A stretch of DNA of 64,000 nucleotides from Firmicutes bacterium UBA7510 (GTDB lineage: Bacteria > Bacillota > Clostridia > Tissierellales > Sedimentibacteraceae), in NCBI GenBank assembly GCA_002479485.1, contig DLNM01000032.1:60197-124196 (forward strand), read 5' to 3'. Positions 47,421-56,057 of this stretch are shown here, in pieces. Every line of letters starts with the position of its first letter. Position 1 is the first letter of the stretch. The notes beneath the pieces are model-generated. The model was not told the origin of the DNA. It searched no databases and saw nothing but the letters and a program-made list of their open reading frames with translations. Made by a program: the position numbers and the translations under genes.

Positions 47421-48125
47421 ATGGAAAAATCAAAACGAAAAAACTCTTTATTTAGAAAAAATAGTTTTCAACTTTATCCAAATCAATCATTTGCTAGTGG
47501 TTTAAATTTTTATAAATTATTTTGGGTATTTTTTATAGGATGTATAGCAGGTGTAATAATCGAAACAATATGGTGCTTAATAACACGATTTCATTATGAA
47601 AGTAGGACAGGTCTTATTTATGGTCCTTTTAACCTTGTATATGGTTTTGGTGCATTACTTATGACTGTATGTCTGTATTGTCTTAGAAATAGACGTGATT
47701 TGTGGATAATAATTGGTGGTTTAGCAATAGGTACTGTATTTGAATATGTTTGCAGCTATGTACAAGAAGTGTTGTTTGGAACTGTTTCATGGGAATACAG
47801 TAAATTTCCTTTTAATCTACATGGTCGAGTAAATATGCTATATTCTTTATTTTGGGGAGTTCTTGCTCTAGTTTGGGTTAAAAATCTTTTTCCTCTTATT
47901 ACAGAGTATATAGAAAAAATCCCTAATTCATTTGGCAAAGTATTAACTTGGTTTTTATTAATATTTATGATTATAAATACCTTTATGTCTGCTTGCGTGG
48001 TAGGAAGAATGGCAGGTCGTTATGAAAATATTTCTCCATCTAACAAATTTGAAGAGTACATAGATAAAAAATATCCTGATGAGCGTGTAAAAAAAATATA
48101 TCCTAATATGATACATGTTGATTAA
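47421..48125 (+). CDS. PF06541-type putative ABC transporter permease
   Basis: 234 aa with five to six hydrophobic helices. Family hallmarks: GCIAGVIIETIWCLI near residues 38-52, TGLIYGPFNLVYGFGA near 69-84, and the LFGTVSWEYSKFPFNLHGRVNMLYSLFWG block near 113-140. The family is common in clostridia and called a type IV ABC permease by annotation only; no ATPase belongs to it here. Function unproven. Flanked by its own promoter and terminator. Confidence 0.8.
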   Translation: MEKSKRKNSLFRKNSFQLYPNQSFASGLNFYKLFWVFFIGCIAGVIIETIWCLITRFHYESRTGLIYGPFNLVYGFGALLMTVCLYCLRNRRDLWIIIGGLAIGTVFEYVCSYVQEVLFGTVSWEYSKFPFNLHGRVNMLYSLFWGVLALVWVKNLFPLITEYIEKIPNSFGKVLTWFLLIFMIINTFMSACVVGRMAGRYENISPSNKFEEYIDKKYPDERVKKIYPNMIHVD

Positions 48126-48127
48126 TG

Positions 48128-48159
48128 TAAAGAGTATAGAAAATCTATACTCTTTTTTA
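48128..48159. terminator. Bidirectional terminator
   Basis: TAAAGAGTATAGA/TCTATACTCTTTTTTA with a 3-base loop, between the convergent PF06541 and GGDEF genes; it touches the GGDEF stop codon. Confidence 0.85.
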
Positions 48160-49545
48160 GTTTATTCTATATTTTTTTAACAAATACATTCTATCATCTG
48201 CCATTTTAAATAATTCCTTAAAAGTATTTCCATCCTTACCATATGTTGATATGCCAAAGCTAAATGAACATGATATATAATGGTTGTCTATCTTAATCTT
48301 ATTATCAATATCTCTTAAGGAGTTTTCTATTTTATTTAAGATAGAATCTTCATTTTCATCATAAAATATTCCTAAAAACTCATCTCCACCAACTCTAGCT
48401 AAGATATCATTTTTATTAGTCATCTTTTTTAACTCATCAACTATTTTTAATATAGCTAAATCCCCTTCGCTATGACCATATTTATCGTTAATATCCTTTA
48501 AATTATCAATATCGAATATTACTAAATAGAATGTTAAGTTATTTCTTACAGCATCATCTTTACATTTTTCAAATTTTTCTTCAATATAAAAACGATTGTA
48601 TAGTTTGGTTAAGCTATCATGATTAGCTAAATATATTCTTTCCTCATATAGTAAAAAATTAGATATAGCAATTTCAATACAATTTTTCATAAATGCCATG
48701 TACTGAATGTCATCATCATCAAAAGCATTAACCTCAACAGAATCTATATTTATCATGCCGTATATGGTATTATTTATATTTATAGGCGCTGTCAAAGTAG
48801 ATTTAATATATTCTTCTCCTAAAGTTGTTTTTATAGGATAATAGCTATTAAATGTCATTAAATCAGCTATGTTTTTTATGGTATCCATTTTGCCGTCAGT
48901 TGCTCTATATAAAAATGCGTCCTGTATGTTCAACTGGAAGCCTAATATTTCTTCTGAAAAACCAGCATGAGCCACTACCTTAAAAATATCATCTTTCTTA
49001 ATAAATATAGTACCAATCTTTGCTTTTTCTAACGCTCTTATAGCATTATTTAATATTAATTGATATATTTGACTAATATCTTCTGTTTTAATTATAGATT
49101 GACTTACATCAAGCATTAAGTTTCTTACCATTGAAAATTTCATTAATTTTGACTGTACATTTAGCTTTTCTGTTATATCAAATAGATGAGCAAGAATATA
49201 TTTACTTGACTTATATAAAACAACCTTATAATCTAATTTAATAAATATTTTCTTAAAATTTGCTGTTATAATAAATGTATCAGTGAACTTTAAGCTTTCA
49301 CCACTTTCCAGAATCTTTTCAATTCCATCAATAAATTTATCATCCATAAAAAATTGCTTTGTTTTTATTGGTACTTGTATATTAGAATTATTACATCCAA
49401 ATAATAGACTACATTCATCATTTACATATGCAATATTTTCGCAATTAAACAAAATAAGAGGTGTTGATACAAACTTATTTAAAATTACTAAATCAGTTTC
49501 TGTTATTATTTCATGATTTTGTTTACACAGCATTTCATTCTCCAA
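48157..49545 (-). CDS. PAS-GAF-GGDEF diguanylate cyclase
   Basis: 462 aa. PAS-like N-terminal domain (about 20-130), GAF domain (about 145-290), then a GGDEF domain (300-462) with LTKLYNRFYIEEKF, FDIDNLKDINDKYGHSEGD and an intact RVGGDEF catalytic loop, so it should make cyclic di-GMP from GTP. The allosteric RxxD inhibition site is replaced by NKND, so product feedback may be missing. No membrane helix; the GAF or PAS domain is expected to sense a cytosolic signal. Single gene. Confidence 0.9.
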   Translation of the reverse strand: MENEMLCKQNHEIITETDLVILNKFVSTPLILFNCENIAYVNDECSLLFGCNNSNIQVPIKTKQFFMDDKFIDGIEKILESGESLKFTDTFIITANFKKIFIKLDYKVVLYKSSKYILAHLFDITEKLNVQSKLMKFSMVRNLMLDVSQSIIKTEDISQIYQLILNNAIRALEKAKIGTIFIKKDDIFKVVAHAGFSEEILGFQLNIQDAFLYRATDGKMDTIKNIADLMTFNSYYPIKTTLGEEYIKSTLTAPININNTIYGMINIDSVEVNAFDDDDIQYMAFMKNCIEIAISNFLLYEERIYLANHDSLTKLYNRFYIEEKFEKCKDDAVRNNLTFYLVIFDIDNLKDINDKYGHSEGDLAILKIVDELKKMTNKNDILARVGGDEFLGIFYDENEDSILNKIENSLRDIDNKIKIDNHYISCSFSFGISTYGKDGNTFKELFKMADDRMYLLKKYRIN

Positions 49546-49725
49546 AAATAGATAAATTTATAAAATATTAAAACTTGATGTATTTCCTAAATTTCAGATT
49601 TTTTTAATTATGCATATGTATTATATCATTAATATACTAAAAGTAAATTATTATATTTTATTTTTTATATTATTTGACAAAATTCTTAAATATTTCTATA
49701 TAAGCTAACTAAAAATTAATAATTT

Positions 49726-49747
49726 ATAATTAGTAGTTACTAATTAT
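49726..49747. promoter_or_regulatory. 22-bp palindrome in divergent region
   Basis: ATAATTAGTA-GT-TACTAATTAT, perfect 10-bp arms, 63 bases before the GNAT-HIT start. Possible operator; all-A/T-rich sequence makes chance origin possible. Confidence 0.35.
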
Positions 49748-49809
49748 TGAACTAATTAACTATTTATGTTAATATTAACCAAATTTTATGTGTTTTGTGA
49801 GGTGATTTT

Positions 49810-50754
49810 ATGTTAATTAGATGGGCAACAAAAGAGGATAAAACTGCCTGGATGCAGCTTGCAGATAATGTAGCTGACATTTTCAGAAATCCAACCATGT
49901 CTACAGATAAAGATTTTCATAATTACATGGACGGTAAATTAAGTAAATTTGAAGCTCTTATCGCTGTTGATAGAATGAGCGGAAATTGTCTAGGTATTAT
50001 AGGTTTTTCAAGAACATATAACCGTATTACATGGTTCGGTGTATTTGAAAAGTATCGTGGCAAAGGAATTGGAACAAGACTGTTAACTACAGCTCTAAGA
50101 CATCTTGATAACACAAAAACAATTACTGTTGAAACATATCGAGCAGATTATCCAAAAGGATTAGCGGCTAGAAAAGTGTATCACAAACTAGGATTTATTG
50201 ACGAAGATAATACAGTTTTCGATCACTTAGGCAACCCAATTTGTAGAATGGAAATTGCACCTACCAATGAAAAACGAGGTGGAAGCTTTCATTATAATTA
50301 TCCTTCATACAATAAGTATTCAAAAAAAGAATTTTGTTTGTGTTGTAATAATTTTCCACCACCTGCGTCGCATGTTGATATAGTTGAACTGCAATATTCC
50401 TATGTCACTGCTGAAAAGGAGGCACAAGGTAAATTATTTGGAAAATGTCATGTATTATCAAAACTACATGTTGTTGATTTTGAAGAAATGCCCAGAGAAT
50501 ATATGATAGGGTTTATGACTGACATTCAAACAGCAGCGAAAGCTTTACATAAGATCACCGGAGCAATAAAAATAAACTACGAGATACACTCAAATACAGG
50601 ACCTCATATTCACTGCCACTTGTTTCCACGATATCTTGACGACGACTTCCCAAGCAGATGTATTGATTACAATATAACAGAACCTTCACCATATGAAAGT
50701 GAAGAAGAATTTAATTGGTTTGTGGAGCAAATGAGAAAGGAAATTGTGGGGTAA
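49810..50754 (+). CDS. GNAT acetyltransferase-HIT domain fusion
   Basis: 314 aa in two parts. Residues 1-150: GNAT fold with the acetyl-CoA site FEKYRGKGIGTRLL and the ARKVYHKLGF strand. Residues 165-314: HIT domain with cysteines FCLCCNNF and the catalytic histidine triad PHIHCHLFPRY. HIT proteins are nucleotide hydrolases or transferases (for example on AMP-linked substrates). Having both on one chain suggests action on one substrate, such as an aminoacyl- or acyl-nucleotide of toxin type, but this is inference. GAGGTG precedes the ATG. Confidence 0.88.
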   Translation: MLIRWATKEDKTAWMQLADNVADIFRNPTMSTDKDFHNYMDGKLSKFEALIAVDRMSGNCLGIIGFSRTYNRITWFGVFEKYRGKGIGTRLLTTALRHLDNTKTITVETYRADYPKGLAARKVYHKLGFIDEDNTVFDHLGNPICRMEIAPTNEKRGGSFHYNYPSYNKYSKKEFCLCCNNFPPPASHVDIVELQYSYVTAEKEAQGKLFGKCHVLSKLHVVDFEEMPREYMIGFMTDIQTAAKALHKITGAIKINYEIHSNTGPHIHCHLFPRYLDDDFPSRCIDYNITEPSPYESEEEFNWFVEQMRKEIVG

Positions 50755-50778
50755 ACATGATACATAGTAATATTTTAG

Positions 50779-50943
50779 AACAAAACAAACATTCATAGAG
50801 GAACCGATAAAAATACTTTGTTCAGAGTAGCAGAATATTCATCTCATCATTATGCACCATGTAAGGCTGAAAAGTTTCCTCTTTCTTTTGTTATCAAAGT
50901 AAGAAAGATATCTAATAAAGCGATAAGCTCGTTGAAATCTTGA
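50779..50943 (+). pseudogene. Possible 3' remnant of an unidentified gene
   Basis: A 54-codon open stretch without a start codon, ending in TGA inside a terminator hairpin. Its residues (RGTDKNTLFRVAEYSSHHY, then KFPLSFVIKVRK) look protein-like and it is followed by a strong terminator, as if it were the tail of a lost gene. I do not recognise a family. Confidence 0.25.
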
Positions 50944-50980
50944 AATGTAAAACCATTTTCAAGATACAACGAGTTTTTTT
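50928..50980 (+). terminator. Strong intrinsic terminator
   Basis: CTCGTTG/CAACGAG and ATCTTGAAAT/ATTTTCAAGAT form a long two-part stem followed by seven T. It stops the GNAT-HIT transcript ahead of the convergent GNAT gene. Confidence 0.8.
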
Positions 50981-50989
50981 ATAATTCTG

Positions 50990-51934
50990 TTAGTTATGTA
51001 TAGCACACTCATCAATCCTACGAACAACACTATTGGTGTATGCCGCAAAATGCTTCAGCCAAAAACCACTGGCTGTAGGATTAAAACTCTCAAAATCAAC
51101 ACCTAATCTCTTATATCCGTCTGTCTCTAAAGTCATTATCATATAATTTATTAAATTCGAAAAAATATCCTTTCTCCTAAATTCAGGAATACAGTAAGCA
51201 CCACAGATATTTATCATACCATTTACTTCTGTTACAAAATTTTCTGCGTTGTCTTTTACCTCCAAAAATGCAATTAACTTTTCGTCTTGTTTTGCGACAA
51301 ATAGCCTCGAATCACGCCTTTCAGCTCGTTCAATACAATTTTCAAAGTTCTGCGGTGTAGAACACATAAAGCTTGGACTTTCACCTAAATGTTCAGACAA
51401 CATACGCCTCATATCCCGAACCTGATTTACATCTTTTTTTTCAATTTCTTCAAATACTATATCATCGCACGGTTGACAATCTAATTTATTCATTGGTCTG
51501 ATAGCATCTATACAACGAAGCCCAAATCCATAAGTAAACAATGCATGTACTGCTTTATTATCATGTGCATATAATCCAATTGCATGGTATGCAATTTTGC
51601 GCTTTATCCATTTTTTCGCAGCGACCTGATAAAGCCTTTTATAAATCATTTCACGGTTTTCCAATATAGTGCCATGGGCATGAATTGGTGAAAAAGTTCC
51701 CTTTGCTGCTGAATTGAATGCATTATCCCATGGCTTGTAGCAACATAAAAAACCTATCATTTTACCTTTATCAAAGGCCACTACACCAAGTCTGTTATCC
51801 GCAAAATGTGTTAAATCAGGAAGAGTGTCAATATCAGGCAATATTGATACGTGATCTTTTTCTTCTTTATAATTTGCCATAGCAATTTGCCTTGCTTCTT
51901 CCACATGTTTCTTTTCAAAATCTAAAATTATCAT
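50990..51934 (-). CDS. Tandem GNAT-fold acetyltransferase
   Basis: 314 aa with two GNAT-like halves. The N-terminal half (1-150) has VVAFDKGKMIGFLCCY and AHDNKAVHALFTYGFGLR; the C-terminal half (160-314) has LFVAKQDEKLIAFLEV, the acetyl-CoA-like CIPEFRRKDIFSNLI and FNPTASGFWLKHF. Substrate unknown. GGAGG before the ATG. Convergent with the GNAT-HIT gene; the two are not close homologues in sequence. Confidence 0.8.
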   Translation of the reverse strand: MIILDFEKKHVEEARQIAMANYKEEKDHVSILPDIDTLPDLTHFADNRLGVVAFDKGKMIGFLCCYKPWDNAFNSAAKGTFSPIHAHGTILENREMIYKRLYQVAAKKWIKRKIAYHAIGLYAHDNKAVHALFTYGFGLRCIDAIRPMNKLDCQPCDDIVFEEIEKKDVNQVRDMRRMLSEHLGESPSFMCSTPQNFENCIERAERRDSRLFVAKQDEKLIAFLEVKDNAENFVTEVNGMINICGAYCIPEFRRKDIFSNLINYMIMTLETDGYKRLGVDFESFNPTASGFWLKHFAAYTNSVVRRIDECAIHN

Positions 51935-52127
51935 AATAATCCTCCATAAATTATGAAGGGTTTATTTTGCGCAAACCCTCCTTATGCGCTTTTTGTTTAT
52001 TATGTTTTTCATCATCATACGCAATCTCTCCTTTTGGCATAGAATGTATTATAACTTATAAACGATATAATACATAAACACCCAATATTTTCCGTTTATT
52101 ATATCATAGTTTCATAATCAAAGAAAC

Positions 52128-52154
52128 AGGCAAATATCAAAAAGAAATTTGCCT
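52128..52154 (-). terminator. Hairpin after araC-type gene
   Basis: AGGCAAAT/ATTTGCCT 8-bp stem, 24 bases past the stop of the AraC-family gene; weak T-tract. Confidence 0.45.
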
Positions 52155-52177
52155 ATTATAATGAGTAATTTAAATAT

Positions 52178-53026
52178 TTACTTTTTTCTTACAGGTATCC
52201 ATATTTCACCAGAGGAATTATTTGCAAAGCCGTAATACATTTCAAATGTAGGTCCCTCGACTTGTTCATATTCAGATGTTGGAAACCATTCTGAATAAAT
52301 TCTTCTCCTAAGATTCTGCATATCACATTTAGCATCTGGGAAAATAGCCCATGTTAATGCGGATATATTAAGCCTTGTATATGTTTCAGGTATTTTAGCC
52401 GTTTCAGGTACATGATAGCAAATCATATATTTAAATGTAGTATCGGTAAGATCGTACAGTGTAGCATGTAACATAGAATCATGATTTCTACCTAAAAGGT
52501 CATTCATACGGTCTACTGTTCCATCTTCATCACACTTGATACAAAACTGGGGTACTTCTATAAATGCCTTTTCCATTTCCGTGCTTATAATACCATATAC
52601 TCCAAATACCTCAAAAGCTTCTTTTTGTTCAATACGATAATTCATTTCTATATCTCCCTTTATTGATATTGAAAAGGTCATTCTTGGATAAGCTTTAAGC
52701 GAAACGCCCTTATCGCGCGCAGATATTGGCATTACACCTTGCAGATTCTTAAACGCCCTGGAAAATGCTTCTGGAGATTCAAATCCATATTTGAGAGCCA
52801 CATCAATAACTTTAATATCACTTGTCTGTAATTCAAAGGCAGCCAATGTTAATCGTCTGCGTCTGATATATTCTGATAACGCTACACCAGTTATGAATGA
52901 AAACATCCTTTGAAAATGATAAGTAGAGCAACAAGCAATTTGAGCCGCCTTATCATATGAGATATCTTCACACAAATTAGATTCGATATAATTCATTGCA
53001 TTATTTATTCTGTTAAGCCAATCCAT
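52178..53026 (-). CDS. AraC-family regulator with GyrI-like effector domain
   Basis: 282 aa. N-terminal double helix-turn-helix (about 8-105; IACCSTYHFQRMFSFITGVALSEYIRRRRL, then ALKYGFESPEAFSRAFKNLQG). C-terminal GyrI-like/SHS2 domain (about 125-282; FPTSEYEQVEGPTFEMYY) that binds amphipathic cationic compounds in Rob- and BmrR-type activators. Probably a drug- or metabolite-responsive activator; targets are not evident, the nearest being the tandem GNAT gene downstream on the same strand. Confidence 0.9.
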   Translation of the reverse strand: MDWLNRINNAMNYIESNLCEDISYDKAAQIACCSTYHFQRMFSFITGVALSEYIRRRRLTLAAFELQTSDIKVIDVALKYGFESPEAFSRAFKNLQGVMPISARDKGVSLKAYPRMTFSISIKGDIEMNYRIEQKEAFEVFGVYGIISTEMEKAFIEVPQFCIKCDEDGTVDRMNDLLGRNHDSMLHATLYDLTDTTFKYMICYHVPETAKIPETYTRLNISALTWAIFPDAKCDMQNLRRRIYSEWFPTSEYEQVEGPTFEMYYGFANNSSGEIWIPVRKK

Positions 53027-53210
53027 TAATTTCCCTCCTCATGAGATAATTGTATCGTAAAAATAAAAATAAAACCTAGCATTTCATGTATTAAAAAATC
53101 AAGTAAATATAATGTAAATTAATGATTTAACTACATATTAACATATATTAAACAAAAAAGCTGACAATTTTTTTGTTGAAAAATTAGGCTTTATTATACA
53201 AAATTATTTT

Positions 53211-53239
53211 TTGACATTATTTTAAAAACAAATTATAAT
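53211..53239 (+). promoter_or_regulatory. Consensus sigma-A promoter of the aldehyde dehydrogenase gene
   Basis: TTGACA (53211-53216), exactly 17 bases, TATAAT (53234-53239): full consensus. The start codon is about 185 bases downstream. The A/T-rich leader carries an ATATCCT/AGGATAT hairpin (53383-53404) just before the ribosome binding site. The rest of the 53027-53428 gap shows no gene. Confidence 0.8.
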
Positions 53240-53428
53240 TAACATTATATCGAGCAAAGTTGTAACTGCAATAAAAAAATTTAAATATATAATTTCTTAG
53301 AATGTTTAAATAAATATATAAAAATTATCTATATGATTTAAATTATTTTCACTACCAACATATATTCACATTGCACATTAATATATCCTCCCAGCGCAGG
53401 ATATCATTAAGATTAAAGGAGAATGAAA

Positions 53429-54796
53429 ATGAATAGTATTAAAACGATTGTAAATAATCAAAAATTGTATTTTTCAAATGAGAAAACAAGAGATATATCT
53501 TTTAGAAAAAAACAGTTAGAAAAATTATATAAAAGCATAAAACAACACGAGAATGAAATTTTGATTGCCCTAAAGTCAGATTTAAACAAATCAGCCTTTG
53601 AAGCTTACGAAACAGAAATTGGTATGGTATATGAGGAACTAAAATTTATGTTAAAAAACATAAAGAACTTTTCAAAACCAAGACGTATAAAGACTCCACT
53701 TATGCATTTTCCATCAAAAAGCTATCAATATCATGATCCATATGGATGTGTTTTGATTATGTCTCCTTGGAACTATCCGTTCCAGTTGACGTTAGTTCCT
53801 TTGATTGGTGCGATAGCAGCTGGAAATTGCGCTGTTGTAAAGCCATCAAACTACGCTAAAGAAACTTCTCGAGTTATTTTGAAAATATTAAGTGAATTTC
53901 CACAGGAATATATAGCTGTCGTTGAAGGTGGACGTGATGTAAATAACGCGTTATTAGAAGAAAAGTTTGATTATATTTTCTTTACAGGAAGTCCATTGGT
54001 CGGCAAACTTGTTATGGAAAAAGCAGCACAACATCTTACACCTATGACGTTAGAACTAGGAGGTAAAAGTCCATGTATCATTGATAAAACCGCAAAAATC
54101 GATTTGGCTGCTAAGAGGGTTGCTTGGGGTAAATTATTGAATTCTGGTCAAACTTGTGTTGCACCAGATTATATTATCGTTCATGAAAGTATAAAAAATG
54201 AATTTATAAATGCATTAAAAAAATATATTGAAGTGTTTTACGGAAAAAATCCTGAGAAAAATCCTGAATATCCTAAAATTATCAATAAAATTCATTTTGA
54301 TAGGTTATCAGAATTAATAAATAACAGTGAAAATGTTTATGGTGGAAAGACAAATTCAGAAACATACCAAATTGCACCAGCTATTATAGATAATTGTCAA
54401 TGGGATAGCTTAGTTATGAAGGATGAAATTTTTGGGCCAATACTCCCTATTATCTCGTACAATGACTTTGATGAAATAATTAAACAGATAAATAGTAGAC
54501 CAAAACCACTTGCGCTGTATTGTTTTACAGAGTCTAAAACAATAGAAAACAAAGTATTGAAATCTGTATTGTATGGCGGCGGGTGCATAAACGATACAGT
54601 TCTTCATTTAGCAAATCCATATCTTTCATTTGGTGGTGTTGGAGAGAGTGGTTTAGGAAAATACCATGGAAAGGAAAGTTTCTATACTTTCAGTCATACA
54701 AAAAGTGTATTAAAAAGAGGAACATCATCCGATATAAATTTGAGGTATGCGCCTTATAAAGACAATTTAAAACTTATTAAAAAGATATTGAAATAA
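53429..54796 (+). CDS. Class 3-type aldehyde dehydrogenase
   Basis: 455 aa from the second of two close ATGs (53429), seven bases after GGAG; the first (53423) is only one base from it. NAD(P)-dependent oxidation of aldehydes. Motifs: SPWNYPFQLTLVPLIGAIAAGN (about 111-132), VVKPS, coenzyme FTGSPLVGK, catalytic Glu in ELGGKSP and catalytic Cys in NSGQTCVAPDY (near 244). The GxGKYHGKESFYTFSH ending is typical of the fatty-aldehyde/benzaldehyde (YwdH/ALDH3) group. Confidence 0.92.
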   Translation: MNSIKTIVNNQKLYFSNEKTRDISFRKKQLEKLYKSIKQHENEILIALKSDLNKSAFEAYETEIGMVYEELKFMLKNIKNFSKPRRIKTPLMHFPSKSYQYHDPYGCVLIMSPWNYPFQLTLVPLIGAIAAGNCAVVKPSNYAKETSRVILKILSEFPQEYIAVVEGGRDVNNALLEEKFDYIFFTGSPLVGKLVMEKAAQHLTPMTLELGGKSPCIIDKTAKIDLAAKRVAWGKLLNSGQTCVAPDYIIVHESIKNEFINALKKYIEVFYGKNPEKNPEYPKIINKIHFDRLSELINNSENVYGGKTNSETYQIAPAIIDNCQWDSLVMKDEIFGPILPIISYNDFDEIIKQINSRPKPLALYCFTESKTIENKVLKSVLYGGGCINDTVLHLANPYLSFGGVGESGLGKYHGKESFYTFSHTKSVLKRGTSSDINLRYAPYKDNLKLIKKILK

Positions 54797-54817
54797 AAAA
54801 GTTACTATAGATAAAAT

Positions 54818-54860
54818 TAAACGACTAACTGTTTTAAATACAAGTAGTCGTTTATATTTT
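54818..54860 (+). terminator. Terminator of the aldehyde dehydrogenase gene
   Basis: TAAACGACTA/TAGTCGTTTA 10-bp stem with a 17-base loop and a following TATTTTTT. Confidence 0.75.
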
Positions 54861-55054
54861 TTACAACTTAAGTTTCTAATCAATGATTTCCATCATTTAA
54901 TTCAAATTATTTTAAATAACGCTAACTCATAATATTACTTTAAATTCTGCATATTGTATGATATTATTATATTTGTAATTATTGGTAACATGAATAGAGC
55001 ATAGATTAGACAGTTAATTTATAAATAATGGTTTGATGAGGAGTAAATAATAAT

Positions 55055-55264
55055 ATGAAAAAAGTATATATTTTACTAATATTAATAGTACTATTGTTTG
55101 TTGGCTGTACTAAAAATAGTATAGGAATCATTGGAAGTGCTGATGGCCCAACAGAAATTTACATAGGTTCTTCAACAAGTTGGTTAGAAATTGCTATTAT
55201 AATAGCTATTGCTGTTATAATTTTAGCTATTATAATATTATACATAAAACGCAAAAAACGATAA
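55055..55264 (+). CDS. Small lipoprotein with GSADGPT motif
   Basis: 69 aa. Lipobox LLFVGC ends at Cys18, then IGIIGSADGPTEIYIGS, then a transmembrane helix (about 43-62) and a basic tail KRKKR. The IGIIGSADGPT string is the hallmark of the beta subunit of Na+-translocating decarboxylases (OadB/GcdB), yet nothing else of that 400-aa protein is present. So it is either an exposed fragment-like mini-protein family or a degraded relic; a proper ribosome binding site and clean ends favour a real gene. Membrane-attached at both ends; function unknown. Confidence 0.7.
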   Translation: MKKVYILLILIVLLFVGCTKNSIGIIGSADGPTEIYIGSSTSWLEIAIIIAIAVIILAIIILYIKRKKR

Positions 55265-55368
55265 TTATAACTATAATAAGTACAATTACAAAACAAGATG
55301 ACTAAAAATCATCTTGTTTTTTTATTCGCAAATTATTATACCCGTTTTTCTTAACTCTTCTTTTTTAT

Positions 55369-55749
55369 CTAAAAATTTATCCTTGGAAGTATAACATTAT
55401 AACCTCTCTTATGCGCTTCTATGGCACTAATAGCAACACAACTATTTCCGTCAACAACTATTATTTCTATTTCAATAATTTTGTTATCTTTTAACCATAT
55501 GATAATATTTTCATTTGAAAATATACTAGCTTTTTCCTTGCAAAAAATAGCTGTTGATAATATTTGAAGCTCTGGTGAAAATTCGGAAGTAAAGACACCA
55601 CTTCTCAATACTTTTGTATTTTTAATATAGGCAATAAGTTCATCATTCTTCTTTGCTTGAATAATGCGTTCATTTACCCTATTAAGTAAATCATGCTCAT
55701 ACTGTTTCACATAATCTTCTTGCATATCTACAACAACTATTGCTTTCAT
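55369..55749 (-). CDS. Isochorismatase-family cysteine hydrolase, short
   Basis: 126 aa. Start VVVDMQEDY carries the catalytic Asp; GNSCVAISAIEAHKRGYNVIL carries the nucleophilic Cys (about 104) in the usual T/N-x-x-C-V context. Family members hydrolyse amides or isochorismate (for example nicotinamidase). At 126 aa it lacks about 40 residues of the middle of the usual 170-200-aa fold, so it may be a minimal or partly degraded form. Confidence 0.75.
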   Translation of the reverse strand: MKAIVVVDMQEDYVKQYEHDLLNRVNERIIQAKKNDELIAYIKNTKVLRSGVFTSEFSPELQILSTAIFCKEKASIFSNENIIIWLKDNKIIEIEIIVVDGNSCVAISAIEAHKRGYNVILPRINF

Positions 55750-55840
55750 TTTTTCACCTTCTGCGTGTTATATAAAACATAAACACTTAGAATTTATTTG
55801 TTCGCTGTAATTATCAGATTCTATTAGTATAACATAAAAA

Positions 55841-55883
55841 ATCAGTCTAAAAAAGATTCAAGTTGTATCTTTTTTAGACTGAT
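55841..55883 (-). terminator. Displaced tRNA-Arg terminator
   Basis: Perfect 17-bp inverted repeat (55841-55857/55867-55883) directly next to the tRNA 3'-end fragment. Read on the minus strand it follows the CCA end, as the original tRNA terminator would before the insertion. Confidence 0.75.
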
Positions 55884-55929
55884 AATTTTTGGTGCACCTG
55901 AGAGGAATCGAACCCCCGCAAAACATGCC
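55884..55929 (-). repeat. Attachment-site repeat, left: 3' part of tRNA-Arg
   Basis: 46 bases identical to 58211-58256. They hold the tRNA-Arg(CCU) sequence from the 3' anticodon stem to the CCA end plus seven bases. The 5' half of the tRNA is absent, so this is the residual att copy left by site-specific insertion into the tRNA gene. Confidence 0.88.
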
Positions 55930-55932
55930 ATT

Positions 55933-55960
55933 GATGACATAGGTTTTATGATATGTCATC
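55933..55960 (+). terminator. Hairpin just inside the left island end
   Basis: GATGACATA/TATGTCATC 9-bp stem followed by a T-rich run. Confidence 0.55.
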
Positions 55961-56033
55961 ATTTCTTTTTTTGTTGTATTTTTCAATAATTATGTTTTGT
56001 TTAGTATTATTGTTTCATATATAATTTTAGTGG

Positions 56034-56057
56034 CGTTGTGCTACTCGTTGTGCTACT
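56034..56057. repeat. Tandem 12-bp repeats, putative integrase arm sites (left)
   Basis: CGTTGTGCTACT twice in direct tandem, about 105 bases inside the left att copy. The same 12-mer occurs once near the right att copy (58154-58165). This is the layout of arm-type sites of tyrosine recombinases. Confidence 0.55.

Noticed and set aside
53027..53428. Small RNA or riboswitch upstream of the aldehyde dehydrogenase
   Set aside because: Only a promoter and one short hairpin are seen; no known aptamer core could be recognised, so it is described as a leader only.
55884..55929. A second tRNA-Arg gene
   Set aside because: Only the 3' half is present; acceptor 5' strand, D-arm and anticodon are missing, so it is an att remnant.
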